From: Ornithinimicrobium sp. F0845
GTDB taxonomy: Bacteria > Actinomycetota > Actinomycetes > Actinomycetales > Dermatophilaceae
Assembly (NCBI RefSeq): GCF_023015765.1
Contig: NZ_JALKAL010000017.1
Coordinates: 1 to 64,000, forward strand
DNA length: 64,000 nucleotides
Reading direction: 5' to 3'
The notes beneath the pieces are model-generated. The model did not search any database, was not told the origin of the DNA, and saw only the letters and a program-made list of their open reading frames with translations. The position numbers and the translations under genes were made by a program. Shown here piece after piece: positions 52,588 through 61,430 of this stretch; within the stretch, counting starts at the first letter, position 1, and each line of letters begins with the position of its first letter.

Positions 52588-52992
52588 ATGGCCGACAGCA
52601 GCACGCGCGTGCTCATCAGTCCCCAGGACCTTCACCCGGCCCCCGGCTTCAGCCACATCGCCATCGCGGAAGGGAGCAGGGTCGCCTACGTGGCCGGGCA
52701 GGTGGCGCTCGGCACGGACTTCTCGGTCATCGGCGGCGACGACCTCCGGGCCCAGACCGTCGCCGCGATGAGGAACCTTGAGATCGCACTGCAGGCGATC
52801 GACGCGTCCTGGGATCAGATCGTCCGGCGCACCGTCTACACCACCGCTCCGCAGGACTTCGAGACCATCACCTCCGGCATCGAGGAGGTCCAGGGATCGG
52901 ATGAGCACCCGGCGCAGACCATCATCGGCGTCACCGGACTGGCGGTCGCTGGCTTGATGATCGAGATCGAGGCCACGGTCGTTCTGCGCTGA
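52588..52992 (+). CDS. Rid-family (YjgF/YER057c/UK114) protein
   Basis: A 134-aa single-domain protein with VAYVAGQVALG, QTVAAMRNLEIALQA and GLAVAGLMIEIEATVVL, the trimer-forming Rid fold. The position where RidA has a conserved Arg before the last strand reads AQTIIGV here, so imine deaminase activity of the archetypal RidA type is doubtful; it belongs to one of the other Rid subfamilies. It stands alone. Confidence 0.8.
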   Translation: MADSSTRVLISPQDLHPAPGFSHIAIAEGSRVAYVAGQVALGTDFSVIGGDDLRAQTVAAMRNLEIALQAIDASWDQIVRRTVYTTAPQDFETITSGIEEVQGSDEHPAQTIIGVTGLAVAGLMIEIEATVVLR

Positions 52993-53044
52993 GCGCTCTC
53001 CTGCCACCGCGCGGTGATCACGACCGCGCGCGACGATGGGTGCC

Positions 53045-53395
53045 ATGGCGAAGTACGGGGTCAACGAGGCCGGGGTCGCGCGCTGCCGCGAGCTGATCGC
53101 GAAGCGGCAGTACGTGCTCGACAGCGAGTGGGGCGACAGGCAGCCGGACGCGGCCGCCGAGAACGCCTACCTGGAGCGGCACTCCTGGGAGGACTACGCC
53201 GCCTGGCACCTCGGCCTCACCACGGGCGCAACCGACGAGACCAAGGCGCGCTACGCCTTCGTCTACGGCGACTTCCGACGGGTGCACCGCTCGGCGCTCA
53301 TCGCCTCGGTCTTCCGCGCCGCGCAGTGGCGGCACAAGGAGGTCGAGCTCGCCGCGCACGATCTGCTGCAGGAGCTGGACGCGGCGAGCGGCTGA
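53045..53395 (+). CDS. Conserved actinobacterial protein of unknown function
   Basis: A 116-aa hydrophilic, aromatic-rich protein (MAKYGVNEAG, HSWEDYAAWHLGL, ARYAFVYGDFRRVHRSALIA). The pattern is that of a small family common in actinobacteria, but I know no activity. No signal peptide or metal motif is visible. The start at 53045 is chosen because relatives begin MAKYG; the three codons before it are unlikely. It converges with ggt. Confidence 0.7.
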   Translation: MAKYGVNEAGVARCRELIAKRQYVLDSEWGDRQPDAAAENAYLERHSWEDYAAWHLGLTTGATDETKARYAFVYGDFRRVHRSALIASVFRAAQWRHKEVELAAHDLLQELDAASG

Positions 53396-53408
53396 TCACC
53401 TGTCTGCG

Positions 53409-55208
53409 TCAGGGCCGCTGGTCGCTGGCCGCCAGGGCGCTGTCCCACGCGCCGGTGCGCCGCTCGTCGGTCGCGCCGGTGAGCAGACCGGCCTCATGGT
53501 CGAGCTCGAGTGCCTGGACCGACCCGAACAGGTTCCAGGACAGGGGGACCGGCGTGACGGCATACTCCATGCTGGTGAGCTCGTCGACGGTGGCGGCCGG
53601 CAGTCCCTCCACCTGCAGGACACCGTCGGCCAGGTGGGTGCGGGAGGCGTCGACGGCGGTCTGCAGGTCCTGGTCGTGCAGGGCCCACCGGGAGATGACG
53701 GCCGCCTGGATGTTGGGGATCCGCATGCCGCCGGGTGAGCCGATCACCAGCACCGGCCGCTGCTGGGCGTCGAGCAGGACGGCGGGAGTCATGTAGCTCA
53801 CCGGTCGCTTGCCGGCCTCGGGCTCGTTGGCGTCGGTGCGCCCGGTGCTGCCGAAGCGGATGAGGTGGTTGTTGACGAAGAACCCGCCGACCACGACCCT
53901 CGAGCCCCAGAACGAGGTGATCGTGTTGCTCATCGACACGGCCAGCCCGTCGGCGTCGACCACGCTGAGGTGGGTCGTGTTGCCCGGGGCGGGACGACCA
54001 GCCAGTATGCCGGGGACCTGGGTGCCCCTGGCCGCGCCAGCGACGCCGACGGCCTCTGACTCCGCGAGGGTCGCGTTTGCCTGCGGGTCGGTGAGCTGGT
54101 CGACCGGGACGTCGACGAAGTTGGGGTCGCCGAGCACCGTCTCGATGGAGTCCTCGGCCACCACCCAGGCGTCGGTGAGGGTGTCGATGTGGGCCGCCGA
54201 GCCGGGCTCGGTGTCGGCCACCCCCGCGGCCTCGGCCACCTGGAGGAGCTGGATCAGCCCGACGCCGGAGAGGGCGGGCGCCGCGGCGAGGACCTCGTAG
54301 TCGCCGACGGCGCCACGCGGGGGCTCGCGCACGTCGACCTGGTAGGTGGCCAGCCCCTCGGCGTCGATGCCGTCGACCTCGCTGAGCTGTGCCGCGAGGT
54401 CGCCCTCGTAGAAGTCGCGCGGGTCGCCGGCGATGTCCCGGAGGGTGTCGGCGAGCTCGGGCTGGAAGAGCACGTCGCCCTCGCTAAGCAGGTCACCGTT
54501 GTCGAGGTGGAACTGCGGCAGCGGCGCCGTGGCCGCGCGGCCGGCGTCCGTGCGCATCTCCTGGGCCACGAACCAGGAGATCGGCACGCCCTCTTCGGCC
54601 TGCCGGATCGCAGGTCGGAGCACCCGCTGCCACGACAGCTGGCCGTGCTCGGCGTGGATCTGCGCCATCCCGGCGACGAAACCGGGGATGCCGGTGCTGC
54701 TGTCGGGGACCTGGCCGGAGGACTGCACGACCTCGCGGTAGTCGTAGGCCACCGGCTCCGCGGGGTGTCCCGCCACGCTGCTGCCGGGCGGCGCGACAAC
54801 CAGCGTGGCGCCGCCACCGCCCGGTCCGGAGGTCAGCGGCTCGAGCACGGCCATCGAGAACGCCGTCGCGACCGCCGCGTCCACGGCGTTGCCGCCGTCC
54901 TCGAGGACCTCCATGCCGACCTGGACCGCGCGGGGGTGCCCCGCGGCGACCCCGTAGTCGCCGAACGCGTCCTCCGGCGGCGTGGTCGTCGTCTCCTCGG
55001 GGCTCTCGGTGGGCGTGCTCGTCTCGTCGGTCGGGTCCGCGGGCAGCGACTCGGTGGGGGAGGGTGTGCTCGTGGCGACAGCCGGTGGGCTGGTCGTCTC
55101 GGTCGGGGCGTCGGTGCTGACGACCGGGTCGTCGTCGCCAGAGCAGGCCGTCAGGACCAGCAGGGCAGCCAGGACCGACGCGACGATGCTGCGGTGCCTC
55201 CAGGCCAT
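53409..55208 (-). CDS. ggt: Gamma-glutamyltransferase lipoprotein
   Basis: A 599-aa exported enzyme. The N-terminus has a hydrophobic core ending in the lipobox LTAC, then a Thr/Ser/Pro-rich linker of about 60 residues. The catalytic domain contains the autocleavage site with Thr411 in NTTHLSVVD, which becomes the nucleophile, and GSPGGMRIPN near the end. It cleaves gamma-glutamyl bonds of glutathione-like or other gamma-glutamyl compounds outside the membrane. The start at 55208 (MAWRHRS) gives a proper signal peptide; thirteen extra codons upstream are unlikely. Confidence 0.9.
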   Translation of the reverse strand: MAWRHRSIVASVLAALLVLTACSGDDDPVVSTDAPTETTSPPAVATSTPSPTESLPADPTDETSTPTESPEETTTTPPEDAFGDYGVAAGHPRAVQVGMEVLEDGGNAVDAAVATAFSMAVLEPLTSGPGGGGATLVVAPPGSSVAGHPAEPVAYDYREVVQSSGQVPDSSTGIPGFVAGMAQIHAEHGQLSWQRVLRPAIRQAEEGVPISWFVAQEMRTDAGRAATAPLPQFHLDNGDLLSEGDVLFQPELADTLRDIAGDPRDFYEGDLAAQLSEVDGIDAEGLATYQVDVREPPRGAVGDYEVLAAAPALSGVGLIQLLQVAEAAGVADTEPGSAAHIDTLTDAWVVAEDSIETVLGDPNFVDVPVDQLTDPQANATLAESEAVGVAGAARGTQVPGILAGRPAPGNTTHLSVVDADGLAVSMSNTITSFWGSRVVVGGFFVNNHLIRFGSTGRTDANEPEAGKRPVSYMTPAVLLDAQQRPVLVIGSPGGMRIPNIQAAVISRWALHDQDLQTAVDASRTHLADGVLQVEGLPAATVDELTSMEYAVTPVPLSWNLFGSVQALELDHEAGLLTGATDERRTGAWDSALAASDQRP

Positions 55209-55286
55209 CGGACCTCCCTCCGCCCAGCCTGCCTCCGCACCCGTCATCTGTCGAGGACGGCGCGCGGACCAGTCAGTGCCGGATCA

Positions 55287-56948
55287 TCAGATGTGGGGTA
55301 GTGCGTCCAGTGGGGTGGCGAGGGCCGGGAGCTGGTTGTGCGGGAATCTTCTCCGGAGCCGGTCGATGATCAGGGCGTTCTGTGCCCCGCCGTAGGCGAG
55401 GTAGACCGCGGCGAGGCCCCGGGGCACCTTGCGCCTGTGCATCACGGCGGTCCACACCTCGGCCACCACCTCGGCGGGGTTGGCCTGTGCGTACTGCCAC
55501 CGAGCCGGGTAGTTCCGAGCGTTGAGTGCCGCGAGGATCTGAGTGTTGACCGCAGCAATCGTGAACAGGTGGGGCTGATCCGCCAACGGTGCTGCAGCGG
55601 CGACATTGGCATCGACCGTGGCCGCCTGGAACGAACCCATGTCGTTGAACGCGTGCAGGAGGTGACCCATCTCGTGGATGACAGTGGCCTTCTGCCAGCG
55701 GGCTGTCTTTGAGGTGGTCCTGTGTCCCCGTATCGACTCACTCCCGGCCTGCGAGGTGTCGCGCGCGGTCTGATCGACGGCCCCGAACTTTCCGTATCGG
55801 AAGACGATCCGAAGCGTCGGTCCTGCCCCCGGGCCGCCCTGCGTGAACAGAGCCTGCTGGCGCACGCCGCCGGTCGCCTTCGTCATGATCATGACCAGTC
55901 GCTGTGGTGGTTGGGCCAACCCCGCCACGTGGGTCTGCACCAGATCGACGAGACCGGAGCGGATGTTGGCGATGAGCGGGTTGTACTCGGCAGGGACCAG
56001 GGTTTCGTAGGGGGCGAACATCGCGCGGTTCGGGCTCTGCGGGTTGGTGGTCCACGGCCGGGTGATCACGTACTCGACGGGGACAGGAACGCCGTTGTGG
56101 GTCAGATTCTCGCCGGAGACATGGTGGTACTCGTGCTCCTGGGTGACCGTGATCTCCTGGTCCAGGTCCTGCCACAACTGCGTCTGGTCGGGTCGCGCCA
56201 CGGCGATGTCGCTGATCGCCTCGTCCATGGTGAGGGGGATGACGGTCGGTCCCGCAGTCACGTTGACGCCGGGACCGGTCTTCGTGAACGTCAGTTGGTA
56301 GGTGTGGGATGCCGAGTCGATGGCCATCGACCGGGTGATGGTGAACGGCCCACCGGCGGCGTGGAGGGGCAGCCACGGGCCTCCGGCGCCGCGGTCGCGG
56401 TACTGGTACACCTGGGTTCCGACCAGCGTCCAGGTTCCTCGGGAGAGGTTGGCCTGCCCACCGGGAGCCGTGAAGTAGAGGCCGAACCCCGCTCCGGCGT
56501 GGTCGTCGGTGCCTCCGAGCCCCTGCATCGCGCCAGCTACTTTGGTCAGGATGTTGCCGGCGAGTTGCATGTTGGGGACCATGTGGACCACGGCGGCATA
56601 GCCAGGCATGTCAGTCGTTGGGGCGTGGTTGAACACGATGTGCTCACGCATCTCCACGTCCGCGAGATCAGCTGCCACGTTGGTGCTGCTCTGCCAGGCC
56701 TTCTGGGTGCTGATCGTGAGGCCAGCGGAGTTGGCAACGGCATTGGTGACGGTGAAGTTGGTCGGCACAGCACCGTTGAGGCGCTGGAGTGACAGTGGCT
56801 GTCCACCGACCAGACGGGAGACTGCCCGGTTGCCGGCGGCGCGCTGGAGGGCGACCGTGTGGTCCACCAACGAGCCACCCCCTGGGCGGCGTCGCGCTGC
56901 GGGCGGCTCCGGCAGGGGCCGTGGTGGCGCGGTGGTGTGGTGCACCAT
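55287..56948 (-). CDS. Putative eCIS-type effector with HExxH metallopeptidase motif
   Basis: The 553-aa protein begins with a Pro/Arg-rich tail followed by VALQRAAGNRAVSRLV and a second LQR, the L-Q-R-x-A-G-N pattern typical of cargo of extracellular contractile injection systems. The centre is beta-rich with no clear family. HEMGH at residues 425-429 in an ATVIHEMGHLLHAF helix is a zinc-peptidase motif; a Glu in ANPAEVVAEVWTAV could be the third ligand. I see no signal peptide and no injection-system genes nearby. Activity as an injected protease is inferred. Confidence 0.65.
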   Translation of the reverse strand: MVHHTTAPPRPLPEPPAARRRPGGGSLVDHTVALQRAAGNRAVSRLVGGQPLSLQRLNGAVPTNFTVTNAVANSAGLTISTQKAWQSSTNVAADLADVEMREHIVFNHAPTTDMPGYAAVVHMVPNMQLAGNILTKVAGAMQGLGGTDDHAGAGFGLYFTAPGGQANLSRGTWTLVGTQVYQYRDRGAGGPWLPLHAAGGPFTITRSMAIDSASHTYQLTFTKTGPGVNVTAGPTVIPLTMDEAISDIAVARPDQTQLWQDLDQEITVTQEHEYHHVSGENLTHNGVPVPVEYVITRPWTTNPQSPNRAMFAPYETLVPAEYNPLIANIRSGLVDLVQTHVAGLAQPPQRLVMIMTKATGGVRQQALFTQGGPGAGPTLRIVFRYGKFGAVDQTARDTSQAGSESIRGHRTTSKTARWQKATVIHEMGHLLHAFNDMGSFQAATVDANVAAAAPLADQPHLFTIAAVNTQILAALNARNYPARWQYAQANPAEVVAEVWTAVMHRRKVPRGLAAVYLAYGGAQNALIIDRLRRRFPHNQLPALATPLDALPHI

Positions 56949-57041
56949 CGTTCCATCCTCGGCCCGCGCCGGATGCTTCGGAAGGACTTTAGAGGCATGT
57001 CAGGGTGCCCTTCGGTGCAACGCGCAGCCAGCCCCAGGCAC

Positions 57042-57072
57042 TCAGCCTGATCAGCGGAGCTGATCAGGCTGA
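57042..57072 (-). terminator. Hairpin over the stop codon of the DUF222/HNH gene
   Basis: TCAGCCTGATCAG and CTGATCAGGCTGA form a perfect 13-base stem with a five-base loop. The HNH stop codon (57064-57066) lies inside one arm. No U-tract follows, so it is either a rho-independent-like terminator without the tract or a 3' mRNA stabiliser. Confidence 0.6.
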
Positions 57073-58683
57073 AATGCTGCTGTCGGCCTGGAGATTGAAG
57101 AGCAGACCTAGAGGACCGTGACGGTCGCCGGCACGCCGGTCGAGCAGCAATATGGCGTCCTCAGGGCGCACTGGAGCCCGGGCCGAGGGTCTGTCGCGGG
57201 AGAGACCCAGTGTGGGGAGGAGCGGCGGCGCATGCGACTCGTAAGTGTGGCCCGTCGGTGTCGTCACCCGGACGATGTGCAGCCCCTTGCGTGACTCGAT
57301 CGTCTCGTGGCGCCACCCTGGCGCCTCCTTGTCGTAGTTGCAGGCCTCGCAGGTGCCCTCGCCGTTGTGCTCGGTGGTGGCGCCACCGCGGGCGAAGGCC
57401 AGGACGTGGTCGGCGTGCCGCACGGGTGCGTCGCACCACGGGGTGCGGCAGACCTGGTCACGCGCCACCAGGAAGCGGCGGAGGGGCCCGGAGAAGAGCC
57501 GTCGGCGCTGGTCCTGACCGGTCAACACCCCGGTGACCGCATCGGCATACAGCCGTCGGAGCCAGACGCGTGCCGTCTGCGCGAGCGTTCCCGCCTCGGC
57601 GTCCACTGGGTCGGCGTGCTCCGCGTTGGCGTCCTGCCTTTCAGGGCCGTCCGCCTCGGCTGATGCGGCCCCGGCTGTGCTGCCGGTCTCGGACGTGGGA
57701 ACGCGGTCGCCATCGTTGGCGCCCGCACCGCGCACGAGATCGCGTGCCAGGGGAGCGGGGATCGGGCCGAAGCCCTGCAGCCGTGCGGCCGTCTCGCCCA
57801 GGCCCAGGAGTGCCTTGTCGGTCATCACCAGGCCGAGCTCGATGCTGCTGTTGTCAGCGGCGCACTGACCGGTGAGCCGCTGCATGAACAGGTCGGCGCG
57901 GAGCTGGTCGAGGCTGCGCTCGTCGCCCGCGGCTTTCAGGGACCGTGCCGACTCATCGAGCGCCTTGTAGCACGCGACGCCCTGGGCCACGGGAAGGTAG
58001 CCGGACACGATCGACATGACGTCAGGTGCCGGGCGGACGGTCACCCGACGGTCCTTGGCGGCCTTGCGTCCACGGTTCGTGAAGGCGTAGGGGTCGAGTT
58101 CGTAGGCCAGGGCCCGGGCCGCGGCCACGAGCGCCTTCTGTGAGTCGACCCGGAGGCGATCCGCGAGACGGGCATCGACGATGGAGCGCTGCTCGCTGGT
58201 CAGGCAGGCAGTCTCTCGCACGAGCTCCATCGCGGCCCACTCGGTCAGCCGGCCCTCGGTCATCGCCGCGTGGGTGTTGGGCATCTCGTGCACCACGGCC
58301 TGGGCAAAGCCGATGTGGCGAGACCCGGCATGGGGTGACTCCCGGCGTGCCAGGCCCAGTTGCTTGCGCAGTCCCTTGTCCGCCCGCCTACGCGGGACAC
58401 CGTCCGCGACGGCCTGCTCACGCAGCTTGGTGACGACGGTGTCGGTCACCCGGGCCTGCGCGGCGGCCGCGGCGTTCTTCACGCCCTCCAGGCCGGTGAT
58501 GACGTCGCAGAGATCCGCTGCGGGGACGTCGACCAACTCCTTCAGGCCCGCTCCACCGGCGAGCCGACGGGTGAACGCAGTCAGCTCCGCAGCGGTCACC
58601 GGGTCACCCTCACACGCCGAGGCATCGGAGTGAACCGGCGCGCACTCCGCGGCCGCGGTCGCCGTGGTCGTCACAGTCGTCAT
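57064..58683 (-). CDS. DUF222/HNH endonuclease (13E12 repeat family)
   Basis: A protein of about 539 aa with an N-terminal helical DUF222 domain and a C-terminal HNH site: CRTPWCDAPVRHADHVLAFARGG in part, with the first His in RHADH, Asn in TTEHNGEG, and CEACN. An Asp/Glu/Ala-rich linker separates them. This family is expanded in actinobacterial genomes, often in many copies, and its physiological role is unknown. The start at 58683 has AGAGGGGG upstream. The last residues (LFNLQADSSISA) are encoded by the hairpin described at its 3' end. Confidence 0.85.
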   Translation of the reverse strand: MTTVTTTATAAAECAPVHSDASACEGDPVTAAELTAFTRRLAGGAGLKELVDVPAADLCDVITGLEGVKNAAAAAQARVTDTVVTKLREQAVADGVPRRRADKGLRKQLGLARRESPHAGSRHIGFAQAVVHEMPNTHAAMTEGRLTEWAAMELVRETACLTSEQRSIVDARLADRLRVDSQKALVAAARALAYELDPYAFTNRGRKAAKDRRVTVRPAPDVMSIVSGYLPVAQGVACYKALDESARSLKAAGDERSLDQLRADLFMQRLTGQCAADNSSIELGLVMTDKALLGLGETAARLQGFGPIPAPLARDLVRGAGANDGDRVPTSETGSTAGAASAEADGPERQDANAEHADPVDAEAGTLAQTARVWLRRLYADAVTGVLTGQDQRRRLFSGPLRRFLVARDQVCRTPWCDAPVRHADHVLAFARGGATTEHNGEGTCEACNYDKEAPGWRHETIESRKGLHIVRVTTPTGHTYESHAPPLLPTLGLSRDRPSARAPVRPEDAILLLDRRAGDRHGPLGLLFNLQADSSISA

Positions 58684-58842
58684 GTCGCTGCCCCCTCTCG
58701 CGGTGAGCCCGTTCTCTACCTGATGCACACAGGCTAGAACAGACGTCCGACAGTGCCCTGACTTCATCCACAGGAGGGCTAAACCTGCAGGTCAGAGCCC
58801 CGCGGGAGAATCTGGCGTCTCATCAGCCAGGGAGGGGCACGT

Positions 58843-59211
58843 TCACGTGCCCAACGCCTGCCGCACCAGAGCCAGCGCCTCGCCGGGGGCGAGGCCGAGG
58901 GAGCGGGCTGACTCGGCATACTTCTCGGCGGCGGCACGGGCCGAGGCGACGGCGGGAGCGGTCCTGCCGGCGGTGACGGTGGACCGCACGAAGGTGCCGG
59001 CCCGGCCACGCCCCTCGAGCACGCCGTCGGCCTCGAGCTCGCGATAGGCCCGAGCCACGGTGTTCGGGGCGATCCCGAGATCGCCGGCGAGGCGGCGGAC
59101 TGTCGGCAACCGGTCGCCAGGGGTGAGTATGCCGTCAGCCACCTGCGCGAGGATCTGCGCGTGGAGCTGGGCGAACGGTGGCTCGGACGAGGCAGGGTCG
59201 ATGCGGAGCAT
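58843..59211 (-). CDS. GntR-family regulator, YtrA-like
   Basis: A 122-aa protein with an N-terminal GntR winged HTH (LPTVRRLAGDLGIAPNTVAR, then AYRELEADGVLEGRGRAGTF) and a short helical tail, the size of the YtrA subfamily. Either ATG 59211 or GTG 59214 may be used; GAGGAGG lies at the right distance for both. Usually such proteins control ABC transporters, but none is near; it follows the XRE-cupin gene. Confidence 0.85.
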   Translation of the reverse strand: MLRIDPASSEPPFAQLHAQILAQVADGILTPGDRLPTVRRLAGDLGIAPNTVARAYRELEADGVLEGRGRAGTFVRSTVTAGRTAPAVASARAAAEKYAESARSLGLAPGEALALVRQALGT

Positions 59212-59248
59212 CACGTGTACGCCTCCTCGGCGCTGAAGGAGGGACGCA

Positions 59249-59791
59249 TCAGGGGGTGGGTGGCGTCACGGACAAGATCATCTCGGCCTGGCTTGTGGAC
59301 GCGTTGAGGTAGCGGTGTGGCAGTTGCGAGTCGAACGTCAGGGCCTGCCCTGCCGTGAGCACACGGCGCTCGCCGGACAACTCCACGGTGACCTCCCCGG
59401 AGATGACGTAGGCGCACTCGGTGGACTGGTGGGCCCACCCCTCGGCCGAGCTCTGGTCCCCCGGTGCCATCACCACGTGCAGCACCTCGAGGTCACCGCG
59501 CCCCGGGGTGACACGGTCGTAGGCGAAGTTCCCCGTTGGCGCCGTCAGTCGCACGCGCTCACCCGGGCGGCTGAGGTGCACCATCGGCGCGTCAGGGTCC
59601 CCGAAGAGCGTCGCGATCGAGGTGTCGAAGACGCCAGCCAGCTTGCGCAGGGTGGACAGCGACGGGTCGGTGGTCCCGTTCTCGAGCTGGCTGAGCAGGG
59701 CTGGCGACAGCCCTGCCTCTGCGGCCAGGGCCCGCAGCGTGTAGCCGTGCTTGTGGCGAAGCTCTGCCAGCCGGGTGCCGAGTGTGCTCAT
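59249..59791 (-). CDS. XRE-cupin transcriptional regulator
   Basis: A 180-aa protein with an N-terminal XRE HTH (LAELRHKHGYTLRALAAEAG, then LSPALLSQLENGTTDPSLST) and a C-terminal cupin (CAYVISGEVTVELSGERR, then LTFDSQLPHRYLNA) that would bind a small ligand. The ATG at 59791 fits the family; a GTG at 59815 is also possible, and AGGAGG lies 11 bases before the ATG. It is the fourth gene of an operon with the LLM oxidoreductase and two DUF885 proteins and probably regulates it. Confidence 0.85.
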   Translation of the reverse strand: MSTLGTRLAELRHKHGYTLRALAAEAGLSPALLSQLENGTTDPSLSTLRKLAGVFDTSIATLFGDPDAPMVHLSRPGERVRLTAPTGNFAYDRVTPGRGDLEVLHVVMAPGDQSSAEGWAHQSTECAYVISGEVTVELSGERRVLTAGQALTFDSQLPHRYLNASTSQAEMILSVTPPTP

Positions 59792-59816
59792 TGCTGTGGG
59801 CGCCTCCTCGGCCACG

Positions 59817-61430
59817 TCACCTGGTGCTGGTAGCCAGCGCCAGCACGCTGTCGCGGATGAGTGCGTGCGGCACGCTGCCGAACCCCATTATGGCATCGTG
59901 CAGACCGCGTAGCGGCTGCGTGGATCCGCCCGCCCGCTCCCAGTCGCGGCGGAGGCGGTGGAACTCCTGACGCCCCAGGGCGTAGGCGGAAGGATAGGAC
60001 GGGTTGTCGTGGCGGATGTAGCGGCGGACCTCGCCCTCGGCGATGTGGCGCCCGAGGGACGCCTCGCTCATCAGGTAGTCCACAGCGTCCTGCTGGCTCA
60101 ACGTGCCGGTGTGTAGTCCCACGTCCACCACGACTCGCGCCGAGCGCCACAGCGAGTTGCGCAGCGCATACAGCACCAGTCCCGGGGTGTCCATGTACCC
60201 GGTCTCCCGCATCACGTCCTCGACGTAGAGACCCCACCCCTCGACGAACAGCGCCGAGAAGAAGGTGCGTCGGATGGAGGTGTTGCCATGTGTCGCCTGC
60301 TTGTGGTGCACGCGCTGCAGGTGGTGCCCCGGGTAGGTCTCGTGACCGGCGATCGTCGTGATGAGCGCGTGGCAGCTCTCCGCGAGGTGGTCCGGGTCGG
60401 GTGCTCCGTCCACGGTGCGGATCGGGGTGATCCGCAGCGCGCTCGACAGGCTGGGCCCCCACGCCGGCGCCAGGTCCATGAACCCCATCGGCATGGTGGG
60501 GCGCAGGAAGTCCGGCACGACGTCGATGCGGCAGTCCTCACCGGGCGGGATGGTGGCGAGGTCGTGCTCGAGGGTGTGCGTGCGGGACCGCTCCATGGCC
60601 GCCCGGTAGGTGTCGAGCAGCTCCGCGGGCGCCGGGTGATCGTCGCGGACGTCCTGGATCTGCTGCTGCCAGTCGCGACGGGGGTCGGTGTCCGCGGCGT
60701 GGGCCCGCAACTTCTCCTGGTCCTCGCGCACCTGCTCGCGTCCCCAGTCCGCCAGCTCGTCCACGGGGATGCCGACGAGGAAGTACTCGTTCAGGCAGTG
60801 CTCCAGGTAGTCCCGGCCCGCCACCCAGCTGCCTGTGGCATCCCGCTGCAGGCTGTCCAGGGTGGCTGCGAAACCGTCGACGGCCTCACGTGGGCCTGCC
60901 CCTGCGCCGGCCTGCTCGAGCAGGTCGCTCAGGCCGGGCAGGGCGGAGCGGGCAGCCTGCACGTATGACGGGGGCGTCGCCTGTGCCTCCAGGCTCCGCG
61001 CCGCGTCGGCCAGGTAGTCCGGGAGCGCAGCCAGGCAGGTGGAGAGCAGGTCCTCGCCGGTTCCTTCCGGCCCGTCGGTGCCCTGCAGCGCGGTCTGGAT
61101 CGCGTGGCCGGCCTCCTCGACATACAGGTAGGGGACACGTGCCCAGGGGCGCAGCTCCTCCAGCTCCCGCAGCCGGTGCGTGGCGTCGATGCGAGACGTG
61201 GCCAGGTCGAGCCGGTCATCGTCGGTCACGGCGTCGACGTCGTCGAGCTCGCGCAGGAACCCGCGCAGCTTCTCGGCACGGTCCGTGGCGGCGTCGAGGT
61301 CCCGGACCGGGAGCTGACCGCGCCAGAGCCCTCTCGCCACCGACGACGGTGACAGCGGCTCGGTCTCCTGGACCCAGGTGGCGTACTGCTCCAGCACCGG
61401 ATGTGAACCCACGGACTCCGGGGCGGACAT
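59817..61430 (-). CDS. DUF885 family protein (putative peptidase), copy 2
   Basis: A 537-aa protein with the DUF885 hallmark HETYPGHHLQ in the C-terminal half and a following LFVEGWGLYVEDVM segment that would supply a Glu ligand; the pattern suggests a zinc-dependent hydrolase. No signal peptide is visible, so it is probably cytoplasmic. Its start shares one base with the stop of the preceding DUF885 gene. The two copies are clearly related but diverged. The substrate is unknown. Confidence 0.82.
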   Translation of the reverse strand: MSAPESVGSHPVLEQYATWVQETEPLSPSSVARGLWRGQLPVRDLDAATDRAEKLRGFLRELDDVDAVTDDDRLDLATSRIDATHRLRELEELRPWARVPYLYVEEAGHAIQTALQGTDGPEGTGEDLLSTCLAALPDYLADAARSLEAQATPPSYVQAARSALPGLSDLLEQAGAGAGPREAVDGFAATLDSLQRDATGSWVAGRDYLEHCLNEYFLVGIPVDELADWGREQVREDQEKLRAHAADTDPRRDWQQQIQDVRDDHPAPAELLDTYRAAMERSRTHTLEHDLATIPPGEDCRIDVVPDFLRPTMPMGFMDLAPAWGPSLSSALRITPIRTVDGAPDPDHLAESCHALITTIAGHETYPGHHLQRVHHKQATHGNTSIRRTFFSALFVEGWGLYVEDVMRETGYMDTPGLVLYALRNSLWRSARVVVDVGLHTGTLSQQDAVDYLMSEASLGRHIAEGEVRRYIRHDNPSYPSAYALGRQEFHRLRRDWERAGGSTQPLRGLHDAIMGFGSVPHALIRDSVLALATSTR

